Source: Ardenticatenales bacterium
GTDB lineage: Bacteria > Chloroflexota > Anaerolineae > Ardenticatenales > Ardenticatenaceae
Direction: 5' to 3'
Assembly (NCBI GenBank): GCA_020634795.1
Contig: JACKAZ010000011.1
Span: 1 to 60,000 of the forward strand
DNA length: 60,000 bases
The notes below the pieces were generated by a model. That model was not told the origin of the DNA, made no database searches, and saw only the letters and a list, made by a program, of their open reading frames with translations. The translations under genes and the position numbers were made by a program. Below, piece by piece: positions 1 through 9,189 of this stretch (positions are counted from its first letter, which is position 1; the number at the start of each line of letters is the position of its first letter).

Positions 1-446
1 TCGCGGTGGTGCAGCGCAACCTGCGTCGCAACCCCGACTTGGCCGCTGCGCTCAGCGATCCCAATCGCCCCCCCACCGACCGCGCCAGTGCCGTTGGGCA
101 GCTCGTTCCGTCCAACGTGGCGCCCCAAGTCGCGCGCTTTGTGCAACTGTTGGCGCGGGACGGGGAACTGGGCAACTTGGACGACGTGGTACGCCACGTC
201 CGCACCCTCGTTCCCGCGCTGAGTGACGATTCGTCGGTGCTCGTAACGAGTGCCCACGCCTTGTCGGAGGCGGAACAAAGCAAGTTGGAAGAGAAGTTGC
301 GTGCGGACCACGGTCAAGATATTCGCATCGCCTACGAAACCGATGCCGATCTGCTCGGTGGCCTGCGCATCCGCGTGGGCGACCGCGTGATCGACCGCTC
401 CGTCGCCGCCAAGCTAGAAGCCCTACGCCAGCGGCTCGTCAGCTAA
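1..446 (+). CDS. atpH: ATP synthase F1 delta subunit (OSCP), 5'-truncated
   Basis: C-terminal part of the delta/OSCP stalk subunit, which links the F1 head to the membrane b subunits. The frame is open from the window edge (first full codon at base 3), so the N-terminal helical domain lies outside the window. About 147 codons remain. The end contains the delta signature LLGGLRIRVGDRVIDRS followed by a final amphipathic helix, as in family members. It lies 82 bases before atpA in the usual atpH-A-G-D-C order, which confirms the call. The GTG at base 6 is internal, not a start. Confidence 0.9.
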   Translation, partial: AVVQRNLRRNPDLAAALSDPNRPPTDRASAVGQLVPSNVAPQVARFVQLLARDGELGNLDDVVRHVRTLVPALSDDSSVLVTSAHALSEAEQSKLEEKLRADHGQDIRIAYETDADLLGGLRIRVGDRVIDRSVAAKLEALRQRLVS

Positions 447-528
447 CCAGAAACCCGTCGCCAGCCCCTTGTGGCGGCGACCGACGCACGAGCGGCTGGC
501 AACAGACGCTTGTAAGGGAGAGCACTTT

Positions 529-2082
<1,554 letters not shown>

Positions 2083-2166
2083 TCGGGAATGAACGGGGTG
2101 GCGCGGTCGGACTGCGCCACCCTCTAACCATGCAGAGGACGACGAGCCTGTCCTTCGGAGGAACTG

Positions 2167-3057
2167 GTGGCATCTGCTAGAGAAATTCTTGGGCGGATCA
2201 AATCCGTGCAAAATATCGGCCAGGTGACGCGGGCCATGGAAGCGGTCTCCGCTTCCAAGATGCGTAAGGCGCAGGAGCGTACCGAGGCGTCCCGTGAGTA
2301 CGCGGACAAGGCGCGCGAAGTGTTGGCGCACCTCGCGTCGCAGAGCGGTGCGTCGCATGCCCACGAGCTGCTGCAGGGGCGCGAGCCGGTAAAGCGGGTG
2401 GGCATCGTGCTCATCACGCCGGATCGCGGCTTTGTGGGGGGCTTGGTCTCTAACATTTTGCGCAAAACGATGCGCTTTATGGAGCAAAACACGGGCGTGG
2501 AGTACAAACTGATCACGGTCGGCAAGAAGGGTCGCACCTTCATGCGGCGCTACGGCCCCGAGATCATCGGCGACTTCGACAACCCGGGTGATGATGTGAC
2601 GGAAGGGGATGCCCGGGGCATCAGTCAAGCGGTGACCAGTGCCTTCTTCAACGGTGAGCTGGACGCGGTCTACTTGGCCTATGCCAAGTTCGTCAACCTG
2701 ATGCAACAGGACGCGGTCGTTAGGCAGTTGTTGCCGCTGGGGCTGGAAGATTTGAGCGAAGGGGCTGGCCCCATGTCCCATGGGAGTGCGCCCTACGAGA
2801 TCGAGCCGGGGCCGGAAGAAGTGCTCGATTCGCTCTTGCCCACGCTGGTTGACATGCAAGTCTATCAAGCGATCACCGAATCCTTGGCGTCGGAGCATTC
2901 GGCCCGCATGGTGGCCATGCGAGCGGCGACCGACAACGCCAAAGAGTTGGCCGAAGATTTGCGATTAACCTACAACAAAGCGCGCCAAGCCGCGATTACG
3001 AATGAAATTTTGGATATTGCGGGGGGTGCGGAAGCACTCGCGCAAGCCGACGGCTAA
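2167..3057 (+). CDS. atpG: ATP synthase F1 gamma subunit
   Basis: Central rotor shaft of F1, 296 aa. The two family ends are clear: an N-terminal coiled-coil helix (SAREILGRIKSVQNIGQVTRAMEAV in outline, key residues R-I-K-S and T-x-A-M) and the C-terminal helix ending NEILDIAGGAEAL. Translation starts at a GTG preceded by GGAGGA at 2157-2162. The gene lies 84 bases after atpA and 19 bases before atpD. The middle Rossmann-like region is somewhat longer and more acidic than in E. coli. Confidence 0.95.
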   Translation: MASAREILGRIKSVQNIGQVTRAMEAVSASKMRKAQERTEASREYADKAREVLAHLASQSGASHAHELLQGREPVKRVGIVLITPDRGFVGGLVSNILRKTMRFMEQNTGVEYKLITVGKKGRTFMRRYGPEIIGDFDNPGDDVTEGDARGISQAVTSAFFNGELDAVYLAYAKFVNLMQQDAVVRQLLPLGLEDLSEGAGPMSHGSAPYEIEPGPEEVLDSLLPTLVDMQVYQAITESLASEHSARMVAMRAATDNAKELAEDLRLTYNKARQAAITNEILDIAGGAEALAQADG

Positions 3058-3076
3058 CGCAAAGGAGTAAAGAGGT

Positions 3077-4480
3077 ATGGCTGAAGGAACGGTCGGAAAG
3101 GTGATGCAGGTCATCGGCCCCGTGGTCGATATCGAGTTTCCTGCAGAATCCGTCCCCGAAATCTATAACGCGGTTGAAATCAGGTTGCCCGACGGCGACA
3201 CGCTGGTGGCCGAAGTGCAACAGCATATGGGGGGCAACTGGGTGCGTACCATCGCGATGGACACCACCGACGGGCTGCCGCGTGGCGTGGAAGCCGTGGA
3301 TACCGGCGATTCGATCCGCGTTCCGGTCGGCCAAGGGACGCTGGGCCGGTTGATGAACGTGCTGGGCGAGCCGCTGGATGGCGGCGGGCCGGTCGAAGCG
3401 ACCGAATACCACCCGATCCACCGCAGTGCACCCAGCTTCGATGAGCAAGCCGCTTCGACCGAGGTGCTGGAGACGGGGATGAAAGTCATTGACCTCGTTG
3501 CGCCCTTCACCAAGGGCGGCAAGACCGGTATCTTCGGCGGCGCGGGGGTGGGCAAAACTGTGGTGATTCAGGAGCTGATCGACACCGTGGCGAAGGTTCA
3601 CGAGGGCTTTTCGGTCTTTGTGGGCATCGGCGAACGGTCGCGCGAGGGGAACGATCTCTGGCACGAGCTGCAAGAGTCGAACACGCTGCCCAACGTGGCG
3701 CTGGTCTTCGGTCAGATGAACGAGCCGCCGGGCGTGCGGTTGCGCGTCGGCCTGAGTGGTCTGACGATGGCGGAGTATTTCCGCGACGAGGGGCGTGACG
3801 TGCTGATCTTCGTTGACAACGTCTTCCGCTTCGTGATGAGTGGCTCGGAAGTGTCGGCGTTGTTGGGCCGGATGCCGAGCGCGGTGGGCTACCAGCCGAC
3901 GCTGGCCACCGAGATGGGCGAGCTGCAAGAGCGGATCACCTCCACCAAGACCGGTTCAATCACCTCGCTGCAAGCGGTCTACGTCCCGGCCGACGACTAC
4001 TCCGACCCGGCCCCCGTGGTGACCTTTGCCCACCTTGACGCCACGGTGACGCTGGAACGCGCCCTAGCCGAGCAAGCCCTCTTCCCCGCCGTCGACCCGC
4101 TGACTTCGACCAGCCGCATTCTCGACCCGCAGATCGTGGGGGAGTCGCACTACGAAGTGGCCCGCGAAGTGCAGCGCACGCTGCAACGCTACAAGGACCT
4201 TTCGGATGTGATCGCCATTCTGGGGGTGGAAGAGCTGGCGGAAGAGGACCGTTTGATCGTGGCCCGCGCCCGCAAGATTCAGCGCTTCCTGACCCAACCG
4301 ATGAAGGTGGCCGAGCAGTTCACCGGGGTGCCGGGTGTCTTCGTGCCGCTGGAAGAGACGGTGCGCGGCTTCCGCGAAATCCTCGACGGCAAGCACGACG
4401 ACCTGCCCGAGCAAGCCTTCTACATGGTCGGCACCATCGAAGATGCGGTCGCCAAGGCCGAACGGCTCGCCGCCGACTAA
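3077..4480 (+). CDS. atpD: ATP synthase F1 beta subunit
   Basis: Catalytic subunit of F1, 467 aa. The P-loop GGAGVGKT is at 154-161, the catalytic region GERSREGNDLW follows, and the epsilon-responsive loop is EELAEED at 385-391 (DELSEED in most bacteria). The conserved stretch after IFVDNVFRF reads VMSG where most bacterial enzymes have TQAG, just before SEVSALLGRMPSAVGYQPT. This is unusual but the catalytic residues are intact. An AAAGGAG site at 3061-3067 fits the ATG. Confidence 0.97.
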   Translation: MAEGTVGKVMQVIGPVVDIEFPAESVPEIYNAVEIRLPDGDTLVAEVQQHMGGNWVRTIAMDTTDGLPRGVEAVDTGDSIRVPVGQGTLGRLMNVLGEPLDGGGPVEATEYHPIHRSAPSFDEQAASTEVLETGMKVIDLVAPFTKGGKTGIFGGAGVGKTVVIQELIDTVAKVHEGFSVFVGIGERSREGNDLWHELQESNTLPNVALVFGQMNEPPGVRLRVGLSGLTMAEYFRDEGRDVLIFVDNVFRFVMSGSEVSALLGRMPSAVGYQPTLATEMGELQERITSTKTGSITSLQAVYVPADDYSDPAPVVTFAHLDATVTLERALAEQALFPAVDPLTSTSRILDPQIVGESHYEVAREVQRTLQRYKDLSDVIAILGVEELAEEDRLIVARARKIQRFLTQPMKVAEQFTGVPGVFVPLEETVRGFREILDGKHDDLPEQAFYMVGTIEDAVAKAERLAAD

Positions 4481-4496
4481 CCAGCAACAGAACTAA

Positions 4497-4517
4497 GGGG
4501 CCGCGTTCTGCGGCCCC
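4497..4517 (+). promoter_or_regulatory. GC-rich hairpin between atpD and atpC
   Basis: A perfect 8-bp stem (GGGGCCGC / GCGGCCCC) with a 5-base loop in the 52-base atpD-atpC spacer. No T run follows, so it is not a typical intrinsic terminator. It could tune the beta:epsilon ratio through mRNA processing or stability (inference). The atpC ribosome site starts 6 bases after the stem. Confidence 0.5.
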
Positions 4518-4532
4518 ATCGTGAGGAGAGCC

Positions 4533-4988
4533 ATGGCATCGGGAGACAAGTTAGCACTCGACATCGTCACCATTGAGCGCAAGGTCTGGGAAGATGATGG
4601 GATTGACCTGGTGCTCATTCCGGGCATCGAGGGCGAGATGGGCGTGCTGCCCAACCACGCGCCGGTGTTGACGGCGTTGCGCCCGGGGGTGGTGAAGATC
4701 AAAAAGGGCGACAACGAGGAATTCTTCGCGGTTGGTGGCGGCTTTGTGGATGTCAACCCCAAGAAGGTGGTGATCCTCGCACAGACCGCCGAGCACTCGG
4801 AAGAGATCGACTTGGAACGGGCCGAGGCCGCCTATCAGCGGGCCAAGAAGGTGATGGAAGAAGAGCCGGACACGAGCATCGGCCCCTCGCTGACGGCACG
4901 GGCCGCGCTTGCCCGCCACGAAGCCCGCCTGAAGGTCGTGCGCCGACGGCGTGGTGGCACCGGGGGTGTGCCCCATCGCCAGCAATAG
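4533..4988 (+). CDS. atpC: ATP synthase F1 epsilon subunit
   Basis: Regulatory subunit of the rotor, 151 aa. The N-terminal beta sandwich carries the typical GEMGVLPNHAPVLTAL motif, and the C-terminal two-helix part (ERAEAAYQRAKKVMEEE onward) is present. The tail is Arg/Gly-rich and longer than in E. coli. The ATG at 4533 is preceded by GAGGAG at 4523-4528; the in-frame GTG at 4521 overlaps that ribosome site and is unlikely. Last gene of the atp operon, with a strong terminator 33 bases after its stop. Confidence 0.95.
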   Translation: MASGDKLALDIVTIERKVWEDDGIDLVLIPGIEGEMGVLPNHAPVLTALRPGVVKIKKGDNEEFFAVGGGFVDVNPKKVVILAQTAEHSEEIDLERAEAAYQRAKKVMEEEPDTSIGPSLTARAALARHEARLKVVRRRRGGTGGVPHRQQ

Positions 4989-5020
4989 GTTGACCGCCGC
5001 GCCATCTTCCCCACAATTCT

Positions 5021-5059
5021 AACGTGAAACGTGTCTTCACCGCACGTTTCACGTTTTTT
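5021..5059 (+). terminator. Intrinsic terminator of the atp operon
   Basis: A perfect 13-bp inverted repeat (AACGTGAAACGTG / CACGTTTCACGTT) with a 9-base loop. The right arm runs into six T residues at 5054-5059. Position and form fit a factor-independent terminator separating atpC from mreB. Confidence 0.9.
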
Positions 5060-5130
5060 GTGGTACGATCTTTTGAACGTTGGTACGGAAAAATGCAGAA
5101 AACGCACCGTGAAAACAAAGTAGCTCCAAC

Positions 5131-5157
5131 ACTCATTAAACTCACCAAACTCATTAA
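5131..5157 (+). repeat. 9-bp repeat array, 3 units, upstream of mreB
   Basis: Three tandem 9-mers ACTCATTAA, ACTCACCAA, ACTCATTAA, followed by ACGCC and then the mreB start 18 bases later. It belongs to the family described at 6885-7046 and reads in the same direction as mreB. Confidence 0.85.
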
Positions 5158-5175
5158 ACGCCAAAGGATGCAGGG

Positions 5176-6177
5176 ATGTTTGCAAAGCAAATCGGGATTG
5201 ATCTGGGCACGGTGAACGTGCTCGTTTATGTCAAAGGCCAAGGGCTGGTACTCCAAGAGCCGAGCGTGGTGGCGATTTCGCAGGTCGACTCGCGTATTTT
5301 GGCGGTCGGACTGGATGCCAAAGAGATGCTCGGACGGGTTCCTGAGAGTATTGAGGTCAATCGCCCGATGAAAGACGGTGTGGTGGCGGATTACGAAGTC
5401 ACCAAGGCCATGCTCAAGCATTTCATCAAAAAGGCGGGCGGCGGTTGGCTCAGCCGCCCCGATGTGGTGATCAGCACCCCCGCCGGCGTGACGAGTGTCG
5501 AAAGCCGCGCGGTGGAACATGCGGCCAAAGAAGCGGGGGCGCGCAACGCCTATCTGCTGCGCGAGCCGGTGGCGGCGGCCCTCGGGGCGGGGATGCCGGC
5601 TCACACCCCCACCGGCAACATGGTGTTGGACATCGGCGGCGGCACGACCGAAGCGGCGGTGGTCTCGCTCTACGGCATCGTGGTGTCGTCGTCGGTGCGC
5701 GTCGGGGGCAACAAGTTCGACGAGGCGATCGCGGCCTATATCCGCCGCAAGTACAATCTGGTGATCGGGGATCAGACCGCCGAACAGCTCAAGATCGAAA
5801 TCGGCAGCGCCATTCCGCTCGACGAGCAGATTTCGCTGGAGATCCGGGGCCGCGACCAAGTGGGGGGACTACCGAAAACGCTCACGGTGACGAATAAGGA
5901 GATCGCCGAGGCGTTGGTGGAACCACTGGAGGAAGTGGTGAAGGTAGTGCGGAATGTGTTGGAGCGCACCCCGCCGGAGCTGATCAGCGATATCATCGAC
6001 CGGGGCATCGTGCTGACGGGGGGTGGGGCCTTGCTGCGCCGCTTGGACGAGTTGCTGACGCAGGAAACGGGCGTTCCCTGCTATGTGGCGGAAAATGCGC
6101 AGGCCTGCGTGGCGATTGGTGCGGGGAAGGCGCTGGATGTTTACGACCTGATCGCACGGGCCGCGCCGATCAGCTAG
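5176..6177 (+). CDS. mreB: Rod shape-determining actin homologue MreB
   Basis: Bacterial actin that organises lateral wall synthesis under the membrane, 333 aa. Phosphate-1 motif IGIDLGTVNVLVY near residues 6-18, phosphate-2 DIGGGTTE at 152-159, and the adenosine motif VLTGGGALLRRLDELL near 280. ATG start with a weak GGATGCAGGG leader. No mreC or mreD follows, so it is a solitary copy here. The gene is convergent with rex, and the two stop codons overlap. The closely related MreB-like/Mbl proteins cannot be told apart without a tree. Confidence 0.93.
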   Translation: MFAKQIGIDLGTVNVLVYVKGQGLVLQEPSVVAISQVDSRILAVGLDAKEMLGRVPESIEVNRPMKDGVVADYEVTKAMLKHFIKKAGGGWLSRPDVVISTPAGVTSVESRAVEHAAKEAGARNAYLLREPVAAALGAGMPAHTPTGNMVLDIGGGTTEAAVVSLYGIVVSSSVRVGGNKFDEAIAAYIRRKYNLVIGDQTAEQLKIEIGSAIPLDEQISLEIRGRDQVGGLPKTLTVTNKEIAEALVEPLEEVVKVVRNVLERTPPELISDIIDRGIVLTGGGALLRRLDELLTQETGVPCYVAENAQACVAIGAGKALDVYDLIARAAPIS

Positions 6178-6803
6178 GTGACTACGGGGGTCAGGTAGTA
6201 GGTCATACTCTGGAGGGCGACCACCGGATCGATGTAGGCCAACTGGATTCCGTTGGGGACCGTAATCGTGATCGGCGCATAGCTCAGGATCGCCCGCACC
6301 CCCCCCTTCACCAAGAGATCGGCCACATGCTGCGCCGCCCTCACCGGCACGGCCAACAGGGCGATCTTGATCTCCATCGTCTGCAACCGTTCCACCATCA
6401 CCGTTTGTGACTCAATCGCCATGCCGTTAATGGACTGACCGATTTTGTCGGGGTCCACATCGAAAACGGCACGTACGCGGAAGCTGCGATGCGCGAATCC
6501 CCCATAGTTGACCAGCGCATGGCCCAGCGCCCCCGCCCCCACCACGGCCATATCCCACAACTGGTCGACATTGAGGATCGAGCGCAGTTGGTCGCGCAAG
6601 AACGGCACTTCGTAGCCCGTCCCCTGTTTCCCAAATTCACCGAAATGGGACAGATCCTTGCGGATCTGCGCCGAGCTGATACCGAGCCACTCGGCCAGCT
6701 CTTGGGATGAGGTGAGCCGTTGATCGTTCTCCACCATTAAGTCCAACGCCCGCAGATAGAGGGGCAGGCGGTTGATCACGATGGCTGGGACGGATGCGTC
6801 CAT
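6174..6803 (-). CDS. rex: Redox-sensing transcriptional repressor Rex
   Basis: NADH/NAD+ sensor that represses fermentation or respiration genes when NADH is low, 209 aa. The N-terminal winged helix (residues ~1-80) includes the Rex hallmark LSHFGEFGKQGTGY at 51-64. The Rossmann part has VVGAGALG with the glycines at 89, 91 and 94. The ATG at 6803-6801 is chosen because GGAG lies 7 bases upstream and family proteins begin here; an upstream frame extending to 6875 overlaps the operator. A Rex-type operator lies 23 bases from the start, suggesting autoregulation. Confidence 0.95.
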   Translation of the reverse strand: MDASVPAIVINRLPLYLRALDLMVENDQRLTSSQELAEWLGISSAQIRKDLSHFGEFGKQGTGYEVPFLRDQLRSILNVDQLWDMAVVGAGALGHALVNYGGFAHRSFRVRAVFDVDPDKIGQSINGMAIESQTVMVERLQTMEIKIALLAVPVRAAQHVADLLVKGGVRAILSYAPITITVPNGIQLAYIDPVVALQSMTYYLTPVVT

Positions 6804-6825
6804 AGATACTCCAACTGAAAGACAT

Positions 6826-6843
6826 TTGTGAAATTCGACACAA
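6826..6843 (-). promoter_or_regulatory. Probable Rex operator upstream of rex
   Basis: TTGTGAAATTCGACACAA, i.e. TTGTG-N8-CACAA, the standard Rex operator half-sites and spacing (known consensus TTGTGAANNNNTTCACAA). It lies 23 bases upstream of the rex ATG. A TAGGAT/ATATGAT-like -10 candidate lies beside it on the minus strand. Confidence 0.8.
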
Positions 6844-6884
6844 TCATATCCTACCATAATTGAGGGTGGGAGCAAGCGGGTGGG

Positions 6885-7046
6885 GAGTTTGGTGAGTTTT
6901 GTGAGTTTGATGAGTTTTGTGAGTTTAATGAGTTTTATGAGTTTTATGAGTTTGATGAGTTTGATGAGTTTGATGAGTTTGGTGAGTTTTATGAGTTTTA
7001 TGAGTTTTGTGAGTTTTATGAGTTTTGTGAGTTTGGTGAGTTTGGG
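6885..7046 (-). repeat. 9-bp tandem array, 18 units
   Basis: Eighteen uninterrupted 9-mers on the plus strand, GAGTTT followed by TAT, TGT, GAT, GGT, AAT or (last unit) GGG. The first six bases are invariant and almost all variation is at positions 7 and 8. On the minus strand this reads as ATAAAACTC / ACAAAACTC / ATCAAACTC units toward the rex start, which is 81 bases away. It is the largest member of the array family in the window. Confidence 0.95.
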
Positions 7047-7106
7047 TTAAGTGTTGAGGGGTGGGGAGTTAGGCGTTTGTCGGTTCCGCGCGTTTCCTCC
7101 GTTCGC
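7029..7106. repeat. Left arm of an inverted repeat around 7139-7750
   Basis: From the end of the 18-unit array through GGGTTAAGTGTTGAGG, GGAGTTAGGCGTT and CCGCGCGTTTCCTCCG. The reverse complement of 7812-7909 shows the same order of blocks (array, GGGTTAAGCGTTGAGG, GGGAGTTAGGCGTTG, CCGCGCTTTC). By eye about 80% of positions agree over ~65 bases. Confidence 0.75.
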
Positions 7107-7138
7107 CCAATCTGACAAGCGTTGTTACAATCGTAGCG

Positions 7139-7750
7139 ATGACGAGGGATTGGCCGAGGAGGCAGAACGTGGCCCTACGTGGCGGGATCGACGACTTTCG
7201 ACGGATCGGCAAAGTGGCCGAAGGGATGCGACATCTGCTTGCCGCGTGGGCCACGTCGCCTTTGCCACGCAATGCCACGGTGGTGCCCATGGATGAAAGC
7301 CTTGATCATATCAACGATGTGCGGCAAGGGTTCCAACTGGCGCTGCGGGCCGACAAAAGCCCACTCGACGAGTTGCAGGAGATCTTGCGGCAGACGCTCA
7401 ACCACGTTGACCAGCAGTTGCTCGCCGCCCTGGGCTTCGTCATCAAGGATGAAATCGAGCCGCTCGGAAGCCAACTGATGGCCTTCAACCACGCCGCTGT
7501 CTCGCTCAACATGCTCTCGCATCTGCCCAGCAGCGAAGTGAGCCACCCGACCTCTCACAGCTATCAGGATCTCTCGGTGCCGCGTGGCGCAGGCGCTTGG
7601 CTGGAGCGAATCGAAGAATTGGAGCGCGTGTTGACCGACATTCAGTACGCGCGCCACCAACGGCTCAACCATCAATCGCTGCGCCGCACCCACGCCTACT
7701 TCGACGCCTCGGCCTGGCTCGTCCGCCAGCATCTGGAACGCTTTGCTTGA
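7139..7750 (+). CDS. Hypothetical protein, 203 aa
   Basis: Not recognised. Predicted largely alpha-helical and soluble, with two amphipathic stretches (ELQEILRQTLNHVDQQLLAAL near residues 80-100 and RIEELERVLTDIQYARHQRL near 155-175) that suggest a helical bundle. No signal peptide or membrane span. The ATG at 7139 has no ribosome site, but a TACAAT box at 7126-7131 would start transcription at about that ATG, so a leaderless message is possible. An alternative start is the ATG at 7289 (MDESLDHIND). It is enclosed by an inverted-repeat pair, with rex and obg transcribed away on either side. Confidence 0.6.
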   Translation: MTRDWPRRQNVALRGGIDDFRRIGKVAEGMRHLLAAWATSPLPRNATVVPMDESLDHINDVRQGFQLALRADKSPLDELQEILRQTLNHVDQQLLAALGFVIKDEIEPLGSQLMAFNHAAVSLNMLSHLPSSEVSHPTSHSYQDLSVPRGAGAWLERIEELERVLTDIQYARHQRLNHQSLRRTHAYFDASAWLVRQHLERFA

Positions 7751-7811
7751 ACGTCCGAGCGTTGATACCCAGAAAGCGCGGGGAACGAAAGAGGAAGGTT
7801 GTAGCGTTGAA

Positions 7812-7909
7812 ACGGAACAACCGCAGAAAGCGCGGAGAACGGACAACGCCTAACTCCCACCCCCTCAACGCTTAACCCAAACACTCATAAAACTCATAAA
7901 ACTCATAAA
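7812..7909. repeat. Right arm of the inverted repeat, with 3-unit 9-bp array before obg
   Basis: Reverse-complement counterpart of 7029-7106. It ends in three ACTCATAAA units at 7883-7909, and the obg ATG follows 5 bases later. The array reads in the sense direction of obg. Confidence 0.8.
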
Positions 7910-7914
7910 CTCCC

Positions 7915-9189
7915 ATGGGCGAACAACGCTTTCTCGACGAAGCGCGAATCTATGTACAGGCCGGTGACGGCGGCAACGGTGTCGTCGCTTTTCGGCGTGA
8001 AAAGTATGTGCCGCGTGGCGGCCCGGCGGGGGGCAACGGCGGCAAGGGGGGGGATGTTTATCTGCAGGTCGATCCGCAGATGAATACGCTCTACAAATTC
8101 CACGGCAGGGTGCATTTCCGCGCCGAGCGGGGCACGCACGGCTCCGGGATGAACCAGCATGGTCGGCAGGGCGACGATCTCTATGTCCCCGTCCCTGCGG
8201 GCACCATCGTGCGCGACGCCGACAGCGGCGAAGTGCTGGGTGATCTGACGGAGATCGGTGAGAGCCTGTTGGTGGCCCAGGGCGGCCGGGGCGGTCGGGG
8301 CAACGCCAGCTTCAAAACCAGCACCAATCAGGCCCCCCGCATCTCCGAAAAGGGCGAGGCGGGCCAAGAGCGTTGGCTGACCCTTGAGCTGAAGGTGATC
8401 GCCGATGTGGGGCTGATCGGCCTGCCGAACGCGGGCAAATCGACGCTGCTGAGCGTTATTTCGGCAGCACGCCCCAACATCGCCGATTACCCCTTCACGA
8501 CGATCACACCGAATCTGGGTGTGGTGCAGATCGGCGATGCGCCGCCCTATGTGGTGGCCGATATTCCGGGGCTGATCGAGGGGGCGCACGAGGGCAAGGG
8601 GCTGGGCGACCAGTTCTTGCGCCACGTCGAGCGCTGCAAGCTCCTCGTCCACCTCGTGGATGGGAGCGCGGACGACCCGCTGGAGAATTTCGAGGCGATC
8701 AACAGCGAGCTGGCCAGCTTCAACCGCCATCTGGCCAGTCGTCCCCAACTGGTGGTGCTCACGAAAGCGGATCTGCCGACCGTGCAGCAGCAAGAAGGCG
8801 CGTTGCGCGACGCGCTGGAAGCCGACGGCTACGCGGTGATGACGATCAGCGCCATCACGCACGAGGGGCTACAGCCGCTCCAATATCGCATCGCGCAGAT
8901 GCTGGCCGAGTTGCCAGCGCCGGAGCCGGTGGTCGAGGTCACGCCGATCTACCGACCGCTGGACGACGACAAGCAGTTCTCGGTCGGGCGCGATACCGAC
9001 GGCGCGTGGCGGGTGACGGGGGTCGAGATCGAGCGCATCATCCAGATGATCAATTGGGAGCAGGAAGAGGCGATCGAGCGGCTGCAGCGCCAGTTCCGCG
9101 GCTTGGGGATCACCCAAGCCTTGGAACGGGCGGGGGTGGATATGGGGGATACCGTGCGCGTGGGTGAGGCGGAGTTCGAATGGCTCTGA
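7915..9189 (+). CDS. obg: GTPase Obg/CgtA
   Basis: Ribosome-associated essential GTPase that acts in large-subunit assembly and stress signalling, 424 aa. It has three parts: the glycine-rich Obg fold (residues 1-~158, with GRGGRGNASF), the G domain (G1 GLPNAGKST 169-177, DIPG at 216-219, TKAD in G4), and a C-terminal OCT domain from ~340 (IERIIQMINWEQEEAIERLQ). The ATG at 7915 sits directly after a 9-bp repeat array and lacks a clear ribosome site. It overlaps nadD by 10 bases. Confidence 0.96.
   Translation: MGEQRFLDEARIYVQAGDGGNGVVAFRREKYVPRGGPAGGNGGKGGDVYLQVDPQMNTLYKFHGRVHFRAERGTHGSGMNQHGRQGDDLYVPVPAGTIVRDADSGEVLGDLTEIGESLLVAQGGRGGRGNASFKTSTNQAPRISEKGEAGQERWLTLELKVIADVGLIGLPNAGKSTLLSVISAARPNIADYPFTTITPNLGVVQIGDAPPYVVADIPGLIEGAHEGKGLGDQFLRHVERCKLLVHLVDGSADDPLENFEAINSELASFNRHLASRPQLVVLTKADLPTVQQQEGALRDALEADGYAVMTISAITHEGLQPLQYRIAQMLAELPAPEPVVEVTPIYRPLDDDKQFSVGRDTDGAWRVTGVEIERIIQMINWEQEEAIERLQRQFRGLGITQALERAGVDMGDTVRVGEAEFEWL

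Noticed and set aside
6900..7045. A repeat peptide gene (Met-Ser-Phe repeats)
   Set aside because: The frame is open through the array but has no ribosome site, and related arrays differ in frame relative to nearby ATGs. The array is better explained as DNA or RNA.
6885..7046. CRISPR array
   Set aside because: Units are 9 bp with no spacers of constant length, and no cas genes are nearby.
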